This document shows positions 1 through 10,163 of a stretch of 36,639 bases of DNA, piece after piece. Position 1 is the stretch's first letter. Every line of letters starts with the position of its first letter. This stretch comes from a virus: positions 1 to 36,639 of IMG/VR virus record IMGVR_UViG_3300032331_000283; one strand, given 5' to 3'. The position numbers were made by a program, and so were the translations under genes. Below the pieces are notes generated by a model. That model worked only from the letters and a program-made list of their open reading frames with translations, was not told the DNA's origin and did no database searches.

Positions 1-1
1 A

Positions 2-700
2 ATAGAAGATAATTTATTATATCAAGATTTTTCTTATGTAATAAGTGTTGGACGTTCTATTAATGACTGGCGTAATAGTTTTAAAAAGACTATGCACCCA
101 GCAGGATTTTATTTTCAAAACCAGGTGTTATTGTCATCACGTATTTCTGCAAAAGCACAAGCTATACAACAAAATTTATTAGATATTCTTAAAAACGTAT
201 ATTTTATTGGCACATATTTCCGTAGAAAACTAGGAACACTTACTGATGGTACTACTTTAAATGATAGTCCAACTTTAGGTTTACCTCTTTCACTGAATAC
301 TCCTACAACATTATTTGCAAGCACTAGACGAGAAACAACATTGAGAACTGAGTTATTATATTCATTAGAATTAACTCCTCAATTAAATATAAGAGATGAA
401 AATATAGATTACAGAAGATTTGGATATGCAAGTGCTGGTCCACGTATGAGAAATATAAATCGTTTTGGTTTTACTACATTTAGTGGAAGTGGCAATGCAC
501 AATCTGGTAATGTAGGTAATAATCATACAACTGCAACGTATATATCGCCTATGACAATGGCAAATTGGGCTGATTTTAGAATTATAGGTACTAAAAATAC
601 AGATATTGATGGTGAATTAACACAAATACAAGACATTAACGTTAATAATCTAAAAACATATATTGCTTTACCAACAGAAATTACAGTAACTCAACCATAA
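2..700 (+). CDS. C-terminal part of a large baseplate/tail structural protein (5' end outside window)
   Basis: The reading frame is open from base 2, well before the first ATG at 92, and reads through YQDFSYVISVGRSINDWRNS into the rest, so this is the 3' end of a longer gene whose start lies outside the window. The YQDFSYVI...W segment followed by a conserved HPAGF motif resembles the repeated C-terminal segment of large baseplate or virion structural proteins in marine T4-like phages, which often lie just before gp8. It could be the gp7 equivalent, but I cannot assign it by sequence alone. The last 100 residues are polar, with no membrane segments. It ends 46 bases before gp8, with a late promoter box in between. 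Confidence 0.7.
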   Translation: MEDNLLYQDFSYVISVGRSINDWRNSFKKTMHPAGFYFQNQVLLSSRISAKAQAIQQNLLDILKNVYFIGTYFRRKLGTLTDGTTLNDSPTLGLPLSLNTPTTLFASTRRETTLRTELLYSLELTPQLNIRDENIDYRRFGYASAGPRMRNINRFGFTTFSGSGNAQSGNVGNNHTTATYISPMTMANWADFRIIGTKNTDIDGELTQIQDINVNNLKTYIALPTEITVTQP

Positions 701-716
701 CCACATGATTATCGTG

Positions 717-724
717 TATAAATA
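717..724 (+). promoter_or_regulatory. T4-type late promoter core TATAAATA upstream of gp8
   Basis: Exact TATAAATA in the 46-base gap between the upstream structural gene and gp8, 22 bases before the gp8 ATG. T4 late promoters consist of this octamer at -10 read by the gp55 sigma-like factor. A Shine-Dalgarno-like AAGGAAAA follows near base 736. It probably drives the operon running through gp8, the giant DUF4815 protein and the following fibre genes. Confidence 0.75.
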
Positions 725-746
725 TAATTAGAATTTAAGGAAAACT

Positions 747-2213
747 ATGCCAGCAATTATAACAAATAAATTTAGAAAACACAATAGTGATCAGTTTTAT
801 GAATCTTTTTCTGAAGCTTCACCAAATACTTATTATCTAGGAATAGGAAGACCACAAACTTTTAGAACATCAACAAGACCTGATGGAAGAACAGAAAATG
901 AAGGTACGGACCTTTCACCAATTACACCAATAGATTCAGTTAAAGATGAATTATACATCTATGATGATCTTTTAGCTGTTAAAAAAGTATCAAGTTCTGA
1001 CGTGTCTTATGTTGTTCCTAGAAGAAATTGGGTATCAGGACAAATTTATGATTATTACAGGCCTGATTATGGCAATAGAATTACAGGTACAACAACAACA
1101 TTAACTGCTAACAGTGGTGCATCAAATTTATTTGATTCTTTATTTTATGTCTTAACACCTTCTTATAACGTTTACAAATGTTTAGATAATAACAATAATA
1201 TTGCTTCTACAATACAACCAACAGGAACTTCAACATCTGTTTTAACAACAGCTGATGGTTATAAGTGGAAATATATGTACACTTTAGATGCTTCTCAACA
1301 AGCAAATTTTTTATCAACAGATTTTATGGCTGTTTCAACAAACTCTACAGTTTCATCAGCTGCTGTTGATGGTGGAGTTCACGTAGTAAAAATTAAAACA
1401 GCAGGTACAAGTGGAACAAACGGAACATATACAAATATTCCTATCAGAGGAGATGGTACTAATGGTAGAGTTACAGTAATAATTGGAAGTAACGCTGTTA
1501 CTTCTGTTGCTGTTACTAACGTAGGTTCAGGTTACACTTATGGTTATATAACTGTTGCCGATATTATTTCTGCTGGTGGTTCAGGTTTAACAGGAGTTGA
1601 ATTAGATGTTATGATTGAACCAATAGGCGGACACGGATTTGACGCTGTAAAAGAATTAGGTGGATATTTTATAATGATGAATACAAATCTTCAAGGTTCT
1701 GAATTAGCTAATAGTGCTGACTTTGATACAAATAACGATTTTAGAAAAATTGCTTTAATACGAGATCCAAAATCTGGTGGTTTAGCTGCATCAACATCTA
1801 CACTAAGAGGAACTAAAGCACTTAGATTTGCTTCTTCTCCAACTCCAGGAACTTTTCAAGTTGATGAAAAAATAACTCAAGCAACAACAGGTGCAACAGG
1901 AATTGTTGTAAGTTGGGATTCAACAAATAGAATTTTATATTATATACAACCAAGATTCAGTAATGAAGGTTTAGATAGTAATGGAAACAAAACAGCATTT
2001 TCAGGAACATACGGTATTACAGGGGCAACATCAGGTGCTACTGGAACGCCAGCAAGTGCAACTGAAACTGTTAACTATGTGTCATTTACTTCCGGATATT
2101 CTGATCCTGAAATAGATACACACAGTGGTGATGTTTTATACGTTGAAAATAGAGCGCCAATAACAAGAGCATCAGACCAAACTGAAAATATTAAATTAAT
2201 AATTGAGTTTTAA
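747..2213 (+). CDS. 8: Baseplate wedge protein gp8
   Basis: This is the T4 gp8-type baseplate wedge subunit, which assembles with gp6, gp7, gp10 and gp53 into the wedges around the baseplate hub. The N-terminus MPAIITNKFRKHNSDQFYES and the following SEASPNTYYLGIGRP are characteristic of gp8 in marine T4-like phages. At 488 residues it is longer than T4 gp8 (334). The extra length is a glycine/threonine/serine-rich beta region at about residues 215-275 and 375-445 (GTSGTNGTY, ATTGATGIVVSW, TSGATGTPASA), typical of added surface domains. The start at 747 is set by AAGGAAAA eight bases upstream. It is followed after eight bases by the next structural gene. Confidence 0.88.
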   Translation: MPAIITNKFRKHNSDQFYESFSEASPNTYYLGIGRPQTFRTSTRPDGRTENEGTDLSPITPIDSVKDELYIYDDLLAVKKVSSSDVSYVVPRRNWVSGQIYDYYRPDYGNRITGTTTTLTANSGASNLFDSLFYVLTPSYNVYKCLDNNNNIASTIQPTGTSTSVLTTADGYKWKYMYTLDASQQANFLSTDFMAVSTNSTVSSAAVDGGVHVVKIKTAGTSGTNGTYTNIPIRGDGTNGRVTVIIGSNAVTSVAVTNVGSGYTYGYITVADIISAGGSGLTGVELDVMIEPIGGHGFDAVKELGGYFIMMNTNLQGSELANSADFDTNNDFRKIALIRDPKSGGLAASTSTLRGTKALRFASSPTPGTFQVDEKITQATTGATGIVVSWDSTNRILYYIQPRFSNEGLDSNGNKTAFSGTYGITGATSGATGTPASATETVNYVSFTSGYSDPEIDTHSGDVLYVENRAPITRASDQTENIKLIIEF

Positions 2214-2221
2214 GGAAAGAT

Positions 2222-5200
2222 ATGCCAAGTCCAACAGACTTTAACCTTTCGCCTTATTTTGATGATTACGATCCTACAAAAAAATATCATAGGATTCTTT
2301 TCAGACCAGGATATGCAGTACAAGCAAGAGAGTTAACACAGTCTCAATCAATACTACAAAATCAAGTAGAAAGATTATCAGATCATCTTTTTGAAAAAGG
2401 TGCAATGGTTATTCCTGGTGAAATTGGATTTGATTTAAATTACTCTGCTGTAAAACTTACTTCTAAAACTTTTACTTCAATAACAGATTATGTTGGTTTA
2501 ATATTAACAGGTGTAACTTCAGGTGTGGTGGCTACTTGTGTTAATTCTATAGCAACTGATGGAACAGATCCTGATACTTTATATGTAAAATATAGTTCGA
2601 CAGGAACAAACAATACTTCGGTTTCATTTACAAACGGTGAAACCATTAACGCTACAACATCAACTAATCCTACTATTTTAGCAACAGCAGTTGTTAATTC
2701 TACTGCAATAGGTTCGGCGGCTAGTATTGCTAATGGTTCTTATTATATTAATGGTTTTCATATATCAGTAGTTGCTCAAACAGTTGTATTGGACAAATAT
2801 TCAAACACACCAAGTTATAGAGTTGGTTTAGAAATTACAGAATCTTTTGTAACACCAAATGACGATCTTTCGTTAAATGATAATGCTCAAGGTTCCACAA
2901 ACATAAACGCACCAGGTGCTCATAGATTTAAAGTTGATTTAACATTGTCTAAAAGAGCTTTAACATCATCTGCTGATGCAAATTTTGTTGAATTATTAAG
3001 ATTAAAAAATGGTATTAGAGCAAATCAAGTTACTAGTACTGCTTACAGTGTTTTAGAATCTACTTTAGCAAGAAGAACTTATGATCAAGCTGGCGATTAT
3101 ACAGTAAAAGATTTTGATATAGATGTTAGAGAACATTTATTGGCTGGAAATAATAGAGGTATATATTCATCAATTGATGGTGGAGATACAACTAAGTTAG
3201 CGTTAGGATTATCTCCGGGAAAAGCATACGTAAAAGGATATGAGATTGAAAAAATTGGTACTAATTATGTTGAAGTAGATAAAGCTAGAGATTACGATAC
3301 AGAAAGCAATTTTAGAACAAGATTTGATGTTCAAAACTATGTTAATGTTACAAACGTTTATGGTACACCAGATATTGGATATGTTTCCGGCGATACAGAA
3401 GCATTTAAAAACGTAAATCTATTTGATACTGCAACAGCTGTTAGAGGAACTCAACAATCAACTACAGGCGTTACAGTGCCACAAATTGGTAGAGCAAAAT
3501 CAAAAGGTTTTGAATTAAATAACGGAATAGCAAGTTCTTTCATATTTGCTAGTTCTAGTTTAACATCAGCAGTTTACAAACATTATCTATTTGATATAGA
3601 AATGTTTACTCATTTAAATATAACAACTGCACCTTCATTTACAAATGGAGAAAAAGTAACAGGCGGCACTTCAGGTGCGATTGGTTATGTTCAATCGTTA
3701 ACTTCAACTAAATCTGCAACTATATCAGCAGTTACAAAAGCAAATCCAGGTGTTGTAACAGCAACTGCACACACGTTTAAAGAAGGACAACAAGTTACAA
3801 TTTCAAGTGTTGGTGGTATGACACAATTAAACAGTAATGTTTACACTGTAAGAAATCCTGAAACAGATACTTTTGAATTATATGATGTTGATGGTTTAAC
3901 TAAAATAGATACTACAGGTTATACAACTTATACTTCAGGTGGTACAGCAATTCATGGTGTTATAGTTCTTAATAACGTTATTGGTACATTTTCAGCTGGA
4001 GAAACAATTACAGGTGCAACATCCGCTGTAACAGGTGTTATACAAAGAAATGCTGTAGGATTTAATGGCGTACAATCGTTCAATTTTAATCAAGTTAAAC
4101 AAATTGGTATGTCAGGTTCTCCTACATTTACTGCCAATACATCAACTGATGCAAGTTTTGGAGATAATTATCAAATATATGGACAAATATCAATTGCAAA
4201 TAATGGAACAACTGTAACAGGATTCGGTTCTTTATTTAATACAGAATTAACAATAGGAGATTCTATTATATTTACTACAGATGCTGGAACTTCAATTACA
4301 AGAATTGTAGAATCTATACAGTCAAATACAAGTTTACAACTTTCTATTGCCGTGGGCGCTGGCGATGTATCTACAAAAACAACAGCTGTTAGACTTAGAA
4401 GTTTTTTACAAGGAGGAAATAAAAATACTTCTATATTTAAATTACCTTATACTAGAATTAAAACACAAAAGACAGCTAAAAATTCAAATCTGTCAGATAC
4501 AAATTTTTATGTAAGAAGAAACTATACGGCAAATTTATCAAACGGTGCTGCTACAATAACAGCAGGAACAAACGAAATATTTACTGGTGCTGCTGAAAAA
4601 GATTTTATTGTTTCTGTAATGACTACAAGTGGTTCTGCTGTTGCAGGTAACGTTTTAAGTATATCTGGTAATAATGGTAATGGTAACCCAATATTCACAT
4701 TAGGTGGTTCTCCAACAGGAAAAACATTAACATTGGATTTTGGTAGTGCTTATGGTACTGCTAAAATTAAAGTTCTTGCTACAGTTTCAAGAGGTGTTGC
4801 AAATTCTAAAACAAAAACATTAAATACTGGTTCTACAATTTCTGTTTCATCTCAATCAACTATTGAATCGGGTTTAATTGGTTTAGGGAAAGCAGACGTT
4901 TATCAAATTAATTCAGTTTATATGTCTCCTGATTTCAGTACACCAGCTACTACAAGCCATACAAATATTACAAATAGATTTACTTTAGATACAGGACAAA
5001 GAGATAATTTTTATGATATAGGAAGACTTAAAATAAATTCTGGCGCCTTAACGCCTACTGGCCGTTTATTAATTAATTTTAATTATTTTTCACATGGTTC
5101 AGGAGATTATTTTGACGTAGATTCTTATTCAATAGATTACACAAGCATACCTTCTTATACTTCTGATACGTCAGGTGTTTCTTATGACCTTAGAGATTGT

Positions 5201-8200
5201 TTAGATTTTAGACCAAGAGTTGATGAAGCTTCTACTATAAGAAGTGCAACACAAGATAGACAATATAGTGGAACAGGATCTTCAGTAATTGATGTTATAC
5301 AATTTAACTCAGATATAACTTCTGATTTTGAATATTATTTACCAAGAGTAGATAAAATATTCTTAGATAACCTTGGTAATTTTAAAGTTGTAAAAGGTGC
5401 AAGTTCTTTATCACCTCAATTACCTAAAAACTTAGATAATGCTATGCAATTAGCAACTGTATTTTTAAATCCTTATACTTTAGACACTAATGATTTATTA
5501 ATTCAGAAAGTAGATAATAAACGATATACAATGAGAGACATTGGTCGCTTAGAAACAAGAATTTCAAATGTAGAATACTACACTCAATTATCTCTATTAG
5601 AGACACAAACTCAAAATTTACAAATACAAGATGCACAAGGATTTGAAAGATTTAAAAATGGATTTATTGTAGATAATATGACAGGTCATGGAGTTGGCGA
5701 TCCTACAAATTTAGATTATAAAGTTGCTATGGATATGTCAAACGGTATTATGAGACCTATGTTTAATTCTGAGTCTGTTCAATTTATAGAAGCGGCAAAT
5801 GATGGAAGTGCAATTACAGATTCTATAAGATCAAATTCTAACTATAAAAAAACAGGTGCATTAATTACTTTACCTTATACTGAAGTTTCTTCTATTGAAC
5901 AGTCTTATGCAAGTCATTATGAAAATGTAAATCCATTTAGCGTATTTACATGGGCAGGCTCTGTTACTTTAGATCCTCCTAGCGATGAGTGGAAAGAAAC
6001 AAATAGAGTTCCTGATTTAATAGTTAATCAACAAGGTTCTTATGATACTCTTTTGAATACTTTGGGCAACCCTAATTTAGCAAGTGTTGAAATTGATACT
6101 ATATGGAATGAATGGCAAGATACGTGGACAGGAACTTCTGTTGAATCTACTTCAGCTACTGGTGGTAGAGATAGTGGTGGAGGAGGACGTAGAGCTATTG
6201 TACGAGATGTAATAACTACAACTGCACAACGAGTAGCACAAACAAGAACAGGTATTAGAAGTGCATTAGTTCCTCAAATAGTACAAACAGCTTTAGGCGA
6301 TAAAGTATTGAGTGTTGCTTTTGTTCCTTTTGTTAGAAGTAGAACCATCAATTTTACTGCTACAAGAATGAAACCAAATACTAAAGTTTATCCTTTCTTT
6401 GATAATGTTGCTATTACTTCTTATGTAACACCTACAGGTGGTTCTTTAGGTGGCGATTTAATAACTGATGATAATGGTGCTCTTTCCGGTTCTTTTACTA
6501 TTCCAGATCCTACTGTAGATTCAAATCCTAGATGGAGAACTGGTAAAAAAATATTTCGTTTAACAACAAATTCAACTAATGGCGACACAAGTGTGGAAAC
6601 TTCAGCTGAAGGTGATTATAATGCTCAAGGTTTATTAAACACTGTTCAAAATACTATAATATCTACAAGAGAATCTACATTAGCAAGACAAACAGTAACA
6701 GATAATCAAAACATTGTTAGAACATCTACAAGAACAACTACCGAAGTTATTGGATGGATTGATCCTATTGCACAAACATTTTTAGTAGATGATTCTGGTG
6801 GAATTTTTGCAACTTCTATTGATATTTTCTTTAAATCAAAAGATACAAATATACCCGTAACATTACAAATTAGAGAAGTTGTAAATGGTTACCCATCAAG
6901 AACGATTGTACCATTTGGTGAAGTTGTGTTAAATCCAAGTTCTGTAAATATTTCTGATGATGCTACTATAGCTACTAAATTTAGTTTCCCTTCTCCTGTT
7001 TATTTACAAGAGAAAACAGAATACTCTTTCTGTTTATTAAGCAATTCAAATAGTTATAATGCTTTTGTTGCAACTATAGGTAAAACTCAAATAGGTTCGG
7101 ATAGAACAATATCCGTAAACCCTTATGCTGGTGTATATTTCAAATCGCAAAACGGTTCAACATGGACAGCAGATCAAACAACAGATATTAAATTTAAAAT
7201 CAATAGAGCAGAATTTGAAAACACGACAGGTACAGTTACATTAGTAAATGATGTTCTACCTTTAAGAACATTACCAAATAACCCATTAAGAACAACAAAC
7301 AGTTCAGGTGTTATTAGAGTATTTCATAGAAACCATGGTATGCACGGAATAAACAATAGTGTTACAATTGCAGGAGTTCCAGCAGGAACTTATAATGGTA
7401 TTGCACATACAGCAATAAATGGAACATATACGAGCATTTCAAACGTAACTTTAGATAGTTATGATATTACAACTGCTGGCACAGCAACTGCATCAGGTGA
7501 TGTTGGTGGAACTTTAGTAACAGCAACTCAAAATAGATTATTTGACGTAGCCAACTTAAGCATTCAAACGTTAACTGTTCCTGGCACAACTATTAATTAT
7601 AACATGTTAACAACTACAGGAAAATCAATTCATGGATCTGAATCTGAATTTGTAACAACAACCGTATCTAATGCTTTAAGTATAACTTCAGGAAATAATA
7701 TTTATTTTACATCTCCTCAAATGGTAGCAAGTCAAATAAATGAAACTAATAATATAGGTGGTTACAAATCTTTATATACTAATTTAACTTTATCAACAAC
7801 AAATACTAAGGTTTCTCCAGTTATAGATACATCAAGAATGAGTATGATCGCTGTTCAAAATAGATTGAATCAACCAACGTCTGGTAATACACCAAATTTT
7901 ATTGAAGATACTGCTCCTACAGGTTCTTCTTCGTCAGGAATTTACGTAACTAAACCAATTGTATTAGAAAATATTTCAACAGCAATTGATTTAAGAATTA
8001 CTGCAAACGTTAGAACGTCATCATCTGTTAAGGTATATTACAGAGTTACAAGTTCTTCGGAAGTTAGAAACGTAAACGATTTAGCGTGGACACCGTTTAA
8101 TACAGATGGATCTTCTGATTTGTCTGTAACTCCTGCTCAAGATGATTCTACTTTTAAAGAATACAAATATTCAGATAATAATATTACAGGATTTACGGCA

Positions 8201-8287
8201 TTTCAAATTAAAGTGGTATTAAAAGGAACTAACTCAGCATATCCTCCTCTTGTTAAAGATTTAAGAGGAATTGCTTTAGCATTATAA
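2222..8287 (+). CDS. Giant DUF4815-type baseplate/tail fibre structural protein
   Basis: A 2021-residue virion protein. The N-terminus (SPYFDDYDPTKKYHRILFRP, then AVQARELTQSQSILQNQVER) is the hallmark of the DUF4815 family in marine T4-like phages, found where T4 has baseplate wedge gp9/gp10. Around residue 500 lies a beta module (VVTATAHTFKEGQQVTISSV ... DTFELYDVDG) of the type often labelled an E1 FCCH-like domain in phages, and a related NHGMHGINNSVTIAGV module lies near 1700. Near 1510 a conserved IDPIAQTFLVDDSGG segment leads into a carbohydrate-binding-like beta region. A Gly-rich linker (SGGGGRR) is near 1320. AAGGAAAG precedes the ATG. I infer a structural and perhaps receptor-contacting role; which T4 baseplate protein it replaces is uncertain. 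Confidence 0.82.
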   Translation: MPSPTDFNLSPYFDDYDPTKKYHRILFRPGYAVQARELTQSQSILQNQVERLSDHLFEKGAMVIPGEIGFDLNYSAVKLTSKTFTSITDYVGLILTGVTSGVVATCVNSIATDGTDPDTLYVKYSSTGTNNTSVSFTNGETINATTSTNPTILATAVVNSTAIGSAASIANGSYYINGFHISVVAQTVVLDKYSNTPSYRVGLEITESFVTPNDDLSLNDNAQGSTNINAPGAHRFKVDLTLSKRALTSSADANFVELLRLKNGIRANQVTSTAYSVLESTLARRTYDQAGDYTVKDFDIDVREHLLAGNNRGIYSSIDGGDTTKLALGLSPGKAYVKGYEIEKIGTNYVEVDKARDYDTESNFRTRFDVQNYVNVTNVYGTPDIGYVSGDTEAFKNVNLFDTATAVRGTQQSTTGVTVPQIGRAKSKGFELNNGIASSFIFASSSLTSAVYKHYLFDIEMFTHLNITTAPSFTNGEKVTGGTSGAIGYVQSLTSTKSATISAVTKANPGVVTATAHTFKEGQQVTISSVGGMTQLNSNVYTVRNPETDTFELYDVDGLTKIDTTGYTTYTSGGTAIHGVIVLNNVIGTFSAGETITGATSAVTGVIQRNAVGFNGVQSFNFNQVKQIGMSGSPTFTANTSTDASFGDNYQIYGQISIANNGTTVTGFGSLFNTELTIGDSIIFTTDAGTSITRIVESIQSNTSLQLSIAVGAGDVSTKTTAVRLRSFLQGGNKNTSIFKLPYTRIKTQKTAKNSNLSDTNFYVRRNYTANLSNGAATITAGTNEIFTGAAEKDFIVSVMTTSGSAVAGNVLSISGNNGNGNPIFTLGGSPTGKTLTLDFGSAYGTAKIKVLATVSRGVANSKTKTLNTGSTISVSSQSTIESGLIGLGKADVYQINSVYMSPDFSTPATTSHTNITNRFTLDTGQRDNFYDIGRLKINSGALTPTGRLLINFNYFSHGSGDYFDVDSYSIDYTSIPSYTSDTSGVSYDLRDCLDFRPRVDEASTIRSATQDRQYSGTGSSVIDVIQFNSDITSDFEYYLPRVDKIFLDNLGNFKVVKGASSLSPQLPKNLDNAMQLATVFLNPYTLDTNDLLIQKVDNKRYTMRDIGRLETRISNVEYYTQLSLLETQTQNLQIQDAQGFERFKNGFIVDNMTGHGVGDPTNLDYKVAMDMSNGIMRPMFNSESVQFIEAANDGSAITDSIRSNSNYKKTGALITLPYTEVSSIEQSYASHYENVNPFSVFTWAGSVTLDPPSDEWKETNRVPDLIVNQQGSYDTLLNTLGNPNLASVEIDTIWNEWQDTWTGTSVESTSATGGRDSGGGGRRAIVRDVITTTAQRVAQTRTGIRSALVPQIVQTALGDKVLSVAFVPFVRSRTINFTATRMKPNTKVYPFFDNVAITSYVTPTGGSLGGDLITDDNGALSGSFTIPDPTVDSNPRWRTGKKIFRLTTNSTNGDTSVETSAEGDYNAQGLLNTVQNTIISTRESTLARQTVTDNQNIVRTSTRTTTEVIGWIDPIAQTFLVDDSGGIFATSIDIFFKSKDTNIPVTLQIREVVNGYPSRTIVPFGEVVLNPSSVNISDDATIATKFSFPSPVYLQEKTEYSFCLLSNSNSYNAFVATIGKTQIGSDRTISVNPYAGVYFKSQNGSTWTADQTTDIKFKINRAEFENTTGTVTLVNDVLPLRTLPNNPLRTTNSSGVIRVFHRNHGMHGINNSVTIAGVPAGTYNGIAHTAINGTYTSISNVTLDSYDITTAGTATASGDVGGTLVTATQNRLFDVANLSIQTLTVPGTTINYNMLTTTGKSIHGSESEFVTTTVSNALSITSGNNIYFTSPQMVASQINETNNIGGYKSLYTNLTLSTTNTKVSPVIDTSRMSMIAVQNRLNQPTSGNTPNFIEDTAPTGSSSSGIYVTKPIVLENISTAIDLRITANVRTSSSVKVYYRVTSSSEVRNVNDLAWTPFNTDGSSDLSVTPAQDDSTFKEYKYSDNNITGFTAFQIKVVLKGTNSAYPPLVKDLRGIALAL

Positions 8288-8294
8288 AGGTTTT

Positions 8295-8513
8295 ATGAAA
8301 TTAAAAGTAGAAGGATATGATTATCTAGCAAGAGATTCAAGATCAAATGCTATTATTAATACTTCTAAAAATGATTATCAACTTTATATTAATAGAATTA
8401 AATCACGTGAACAACAAGGCGATAATATAAGAAATGTTATTAAAGATGTTAATTTATTAAAACAAGAATTACATGAAATCAAAGCTTTATTAAAGGAAAT
8501 GGTTAAAAAATAA
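8295..8513 (+). CDS. Small coiled-coil protein of the baseplate operon
   Basis: A 72-residue protein between the DUF4815 giant and the first fibre gene, with an AAAGG ribosome site before the ATG. The N-terminal half (LKVEGYDYLARDSRSNAIIN) carries the Arg-Asp-x-x-x-x-A-I-x-N pattern of a small conserved protein found at this place in marine T4-like phages. The C-terminal half (VNLLKQELHEIKALLKEMV) has hydrophobic residues at heptad spacing and is a probable coiled coil, so it may be an assembly factor or bracket for a fibre. Its stop codon TAA overlaps the next start (TAATG), which argues for translational coupling. Function unknown. Confidence 0.7.
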   Translation: MKLKVEGYDYLARDSRSNAIINTSKNDYQLYINRIKSREQQGDNIRNVIKDVNLLKQELHEIKALLKEMVKK

Positions 8514-9817
8514 TGACTGCTAAAACCGTACTTACAACTGATACACTAGAAACGTTTAGAACTACGTTTAATAGTTTATCTACAAATGATATTGGCGATC
8601 CTGCTACATTAACATCTACTGCTACTAATTTGGTAGGAGCCGTTAACGAAATTAAAGCAGAAGAAGTTACTTTAACAGGAACACAAACCGTAACTAATAA
8701 AACTTTAACAACTCCTAAGATTGCTACTATTTTAACAAATAGTGGTGCAAATACTGTTACATTACCTTTAGCAACTGATACTTTATTAGGTAAAGCAACT
8801 ACAGATACTTTAACTAATAAAACTTATGATACTGCCGCAACAGGTAACGTATTTAAAGTAAATGGAAATTCTATTACTGGTTATACTGGTTCTGGTGCTA
8901 CTGTTGTTTTATCAACAGGTCCAACAATCGGAGGACATCCTACTGTTGAAGGAGTAACTTCTACTGGTGCTACAGGAACAGGAAAATTTGTATTTGACAC
9001 AGCTCCAACTTTAGGTTCACCAATTTTAACAACACCAAAATTATTAAATAATGGTTACATTGCTGATGATAATGGTAATGCACAAATTAAATTTATTACA
9101 ACAGCTTCTTCTGTAAATCAATTATCGGTTACAAACTCAATCACAGGTTCTGGTCCTTCAATATCTGCTACAGGAACAGATAGTAATATAGTTTTAAATT
9201 TAGTACCAAAAGGCACATCAACTGTAAAAGTTCCTTCTGGTTATAAAGATAGAGCAGGATTTGCTGCTGATTCTCTTGCAACAAAAGAATACGTAGATAC
9301 AAAAACTTTTTCAGGAGCTATTGTTAGTGAAACAACGATAACCCCTTCAAATGTTAATATTACATTAAACAACGTTGAAATTACAGATACAATAGGAAAT
9401 TTTTCTTGTAATAATCCTGGCAGAACATTAGTTGTTGATCAAACAATAACTATCAGTGGTACACTTACGGGTACAGGATCTATTACAGATTATTCTTCTC
9501 CTAAAACTTATTACATTATAGAAACAAATGGATCAACAACATTTAAATTATCAACTAAAAATTTAAGAAATTCAATGGTAGATGGTGGTGCAGTTCTTGT
9601 AACAACTGCTGGTACTACAGTAGGATTAACTTGTGTAGCAAGCACCTATCAAACTAGTTTCAACGTAACTTATGCTTATAGTAACGTTGCTGTGTATTTG
9701 AACGGAATTAAACTAGTTGGTGGTGGAAGAGACTTTACAGCAAACGATCAAGCAACTGTTGTATTAAATAGTCCAGGAGCTCTACCAACAGACGTAATTC
9801 AATTCGTAACTTACTAA
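8513..9817 (+). CDS. Tail fibre-like protein with TLTNKT repeats and C-terminal fibre tip domain
   Basis: A 434-residue fibre protein. Residues 55-110 carry short repeats (TGTQTVTNKTLTTPKI, TDTLTNKTYDT) common in beta-helical phage fibre shafts. A GYTGSGAT element is near 125, and an ATKEYVDTK motif, a common junction in phage fibres, is near 260. Residues about 285-375 hold one copy of a beta repeat (NFSCNN ... TITISGT ... YYIIETNGSTTFKLS) that recurs in three copies in the gene at 20565. The C-terminal 45 residues (VAVYLNGIKLVGGGRDFTAN) form the tip module also seen at the ends of the proteins at 15225 and 20565. The gene starts inside the previous stop (TAATG). Probably an adhesin or fibre subunit. 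Confidence 0.75.
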   Translation: MTAKTVLTTDTLETFRTTFNSLSTNDIGDPATLTSTATNLVGAVNEIKAEEVTLTGTQTVTNKTLTTPKIATILTNSGANTVTLPLATDTLLGKATTDTLTNKTYDTAATGNVFKVNGNSITGYTGSGATVVLSTGPTIGGHPTVEGVTSTGATGTGKFVFDTAPTLGSPILTTPKLLNNGYIADDNGNAQIKFITTASSVNQLSVTNSITGSGPSISATGTDSNIVLNLVPKGTSTVKVPSGYKDRAGFAADSLATKEYVDTKTFSGAIVSETTITPSNVNITLNNVEITDTIGNFSCNNPGRTLVVDQTITISGTLTGTGSITDYSSPKTYYIIETNGSTTFKLSTKNLRNSMVDGGAVLVTTAGTTVGLTCVASTYQTSFNVTYAYSNVAVYLNGIKLVGGGRDFTANDQATVVLNSPGALPTDVIQFVTY

Positions 9818-9821
9818 TAAA

Positions 9822-10163
9822 ATGGCAGCTATAGCAAATTTAACAATAGACGCAGGTGCAACTTTCTCCAGTGATGTTGATGTTTTAGCTGATGATGGTA
9901 GTGTATTCAGTTTAGTAGGATATACGGCTGAAGCAAAAATGACTAAAGGATATTCCGAAACATATCCTAGAGTTTATTTTGATATTACTGTTTATGAAGC
10001 TGATGGTATCGTAAGTATAAGTTTAGATCCTGCTGACACCATTCAACTAGAAGAAGGCCGTTGGGTTTATGATGTTCACATAACAGAAACAGCAACTGGC
10101 GCTGTAACACGTGTTGTTGAAGGTATTATTACTGTTTATCCTTCTGTTTCAGGTATCGCTTAA
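9822..10163 (+). CDS. Small beta-sandwich virion protein, function unknown
   Basis: A 113-residue acidic protein, predicted to be all beta, four bases after the previous fibre gene. The pattern (ANLTIDAGATFSSDVDVLAD ... GYTAEAKMTK ... GRWVYDVHIT ... VVEGIITVYPSVS) matches a widespread short protein of marine T4-like phages and is reminiscent of the N-terminal domain of BppU-type baseplate proteins, which act as adaptors between baseplate and receptor-binding proteins. That similarity is my reading of the pattern, not a search result. Its stop codon shares the bases TTAA with the stop codon of the convergent glycosyltransferase gene on the other strand, so no spacer exists between the two transcription units. 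Confidence 0.6.
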   Translation: MAAIANLTIDAGATFSSDVDVLADDGSVFSLVGYTAEAKMTKGYSETYPRVYFDITVYEADGIVSISLDPADTIQLEEGRWVYDVHITETATGAVTRVVEGIITVYPSVSGIA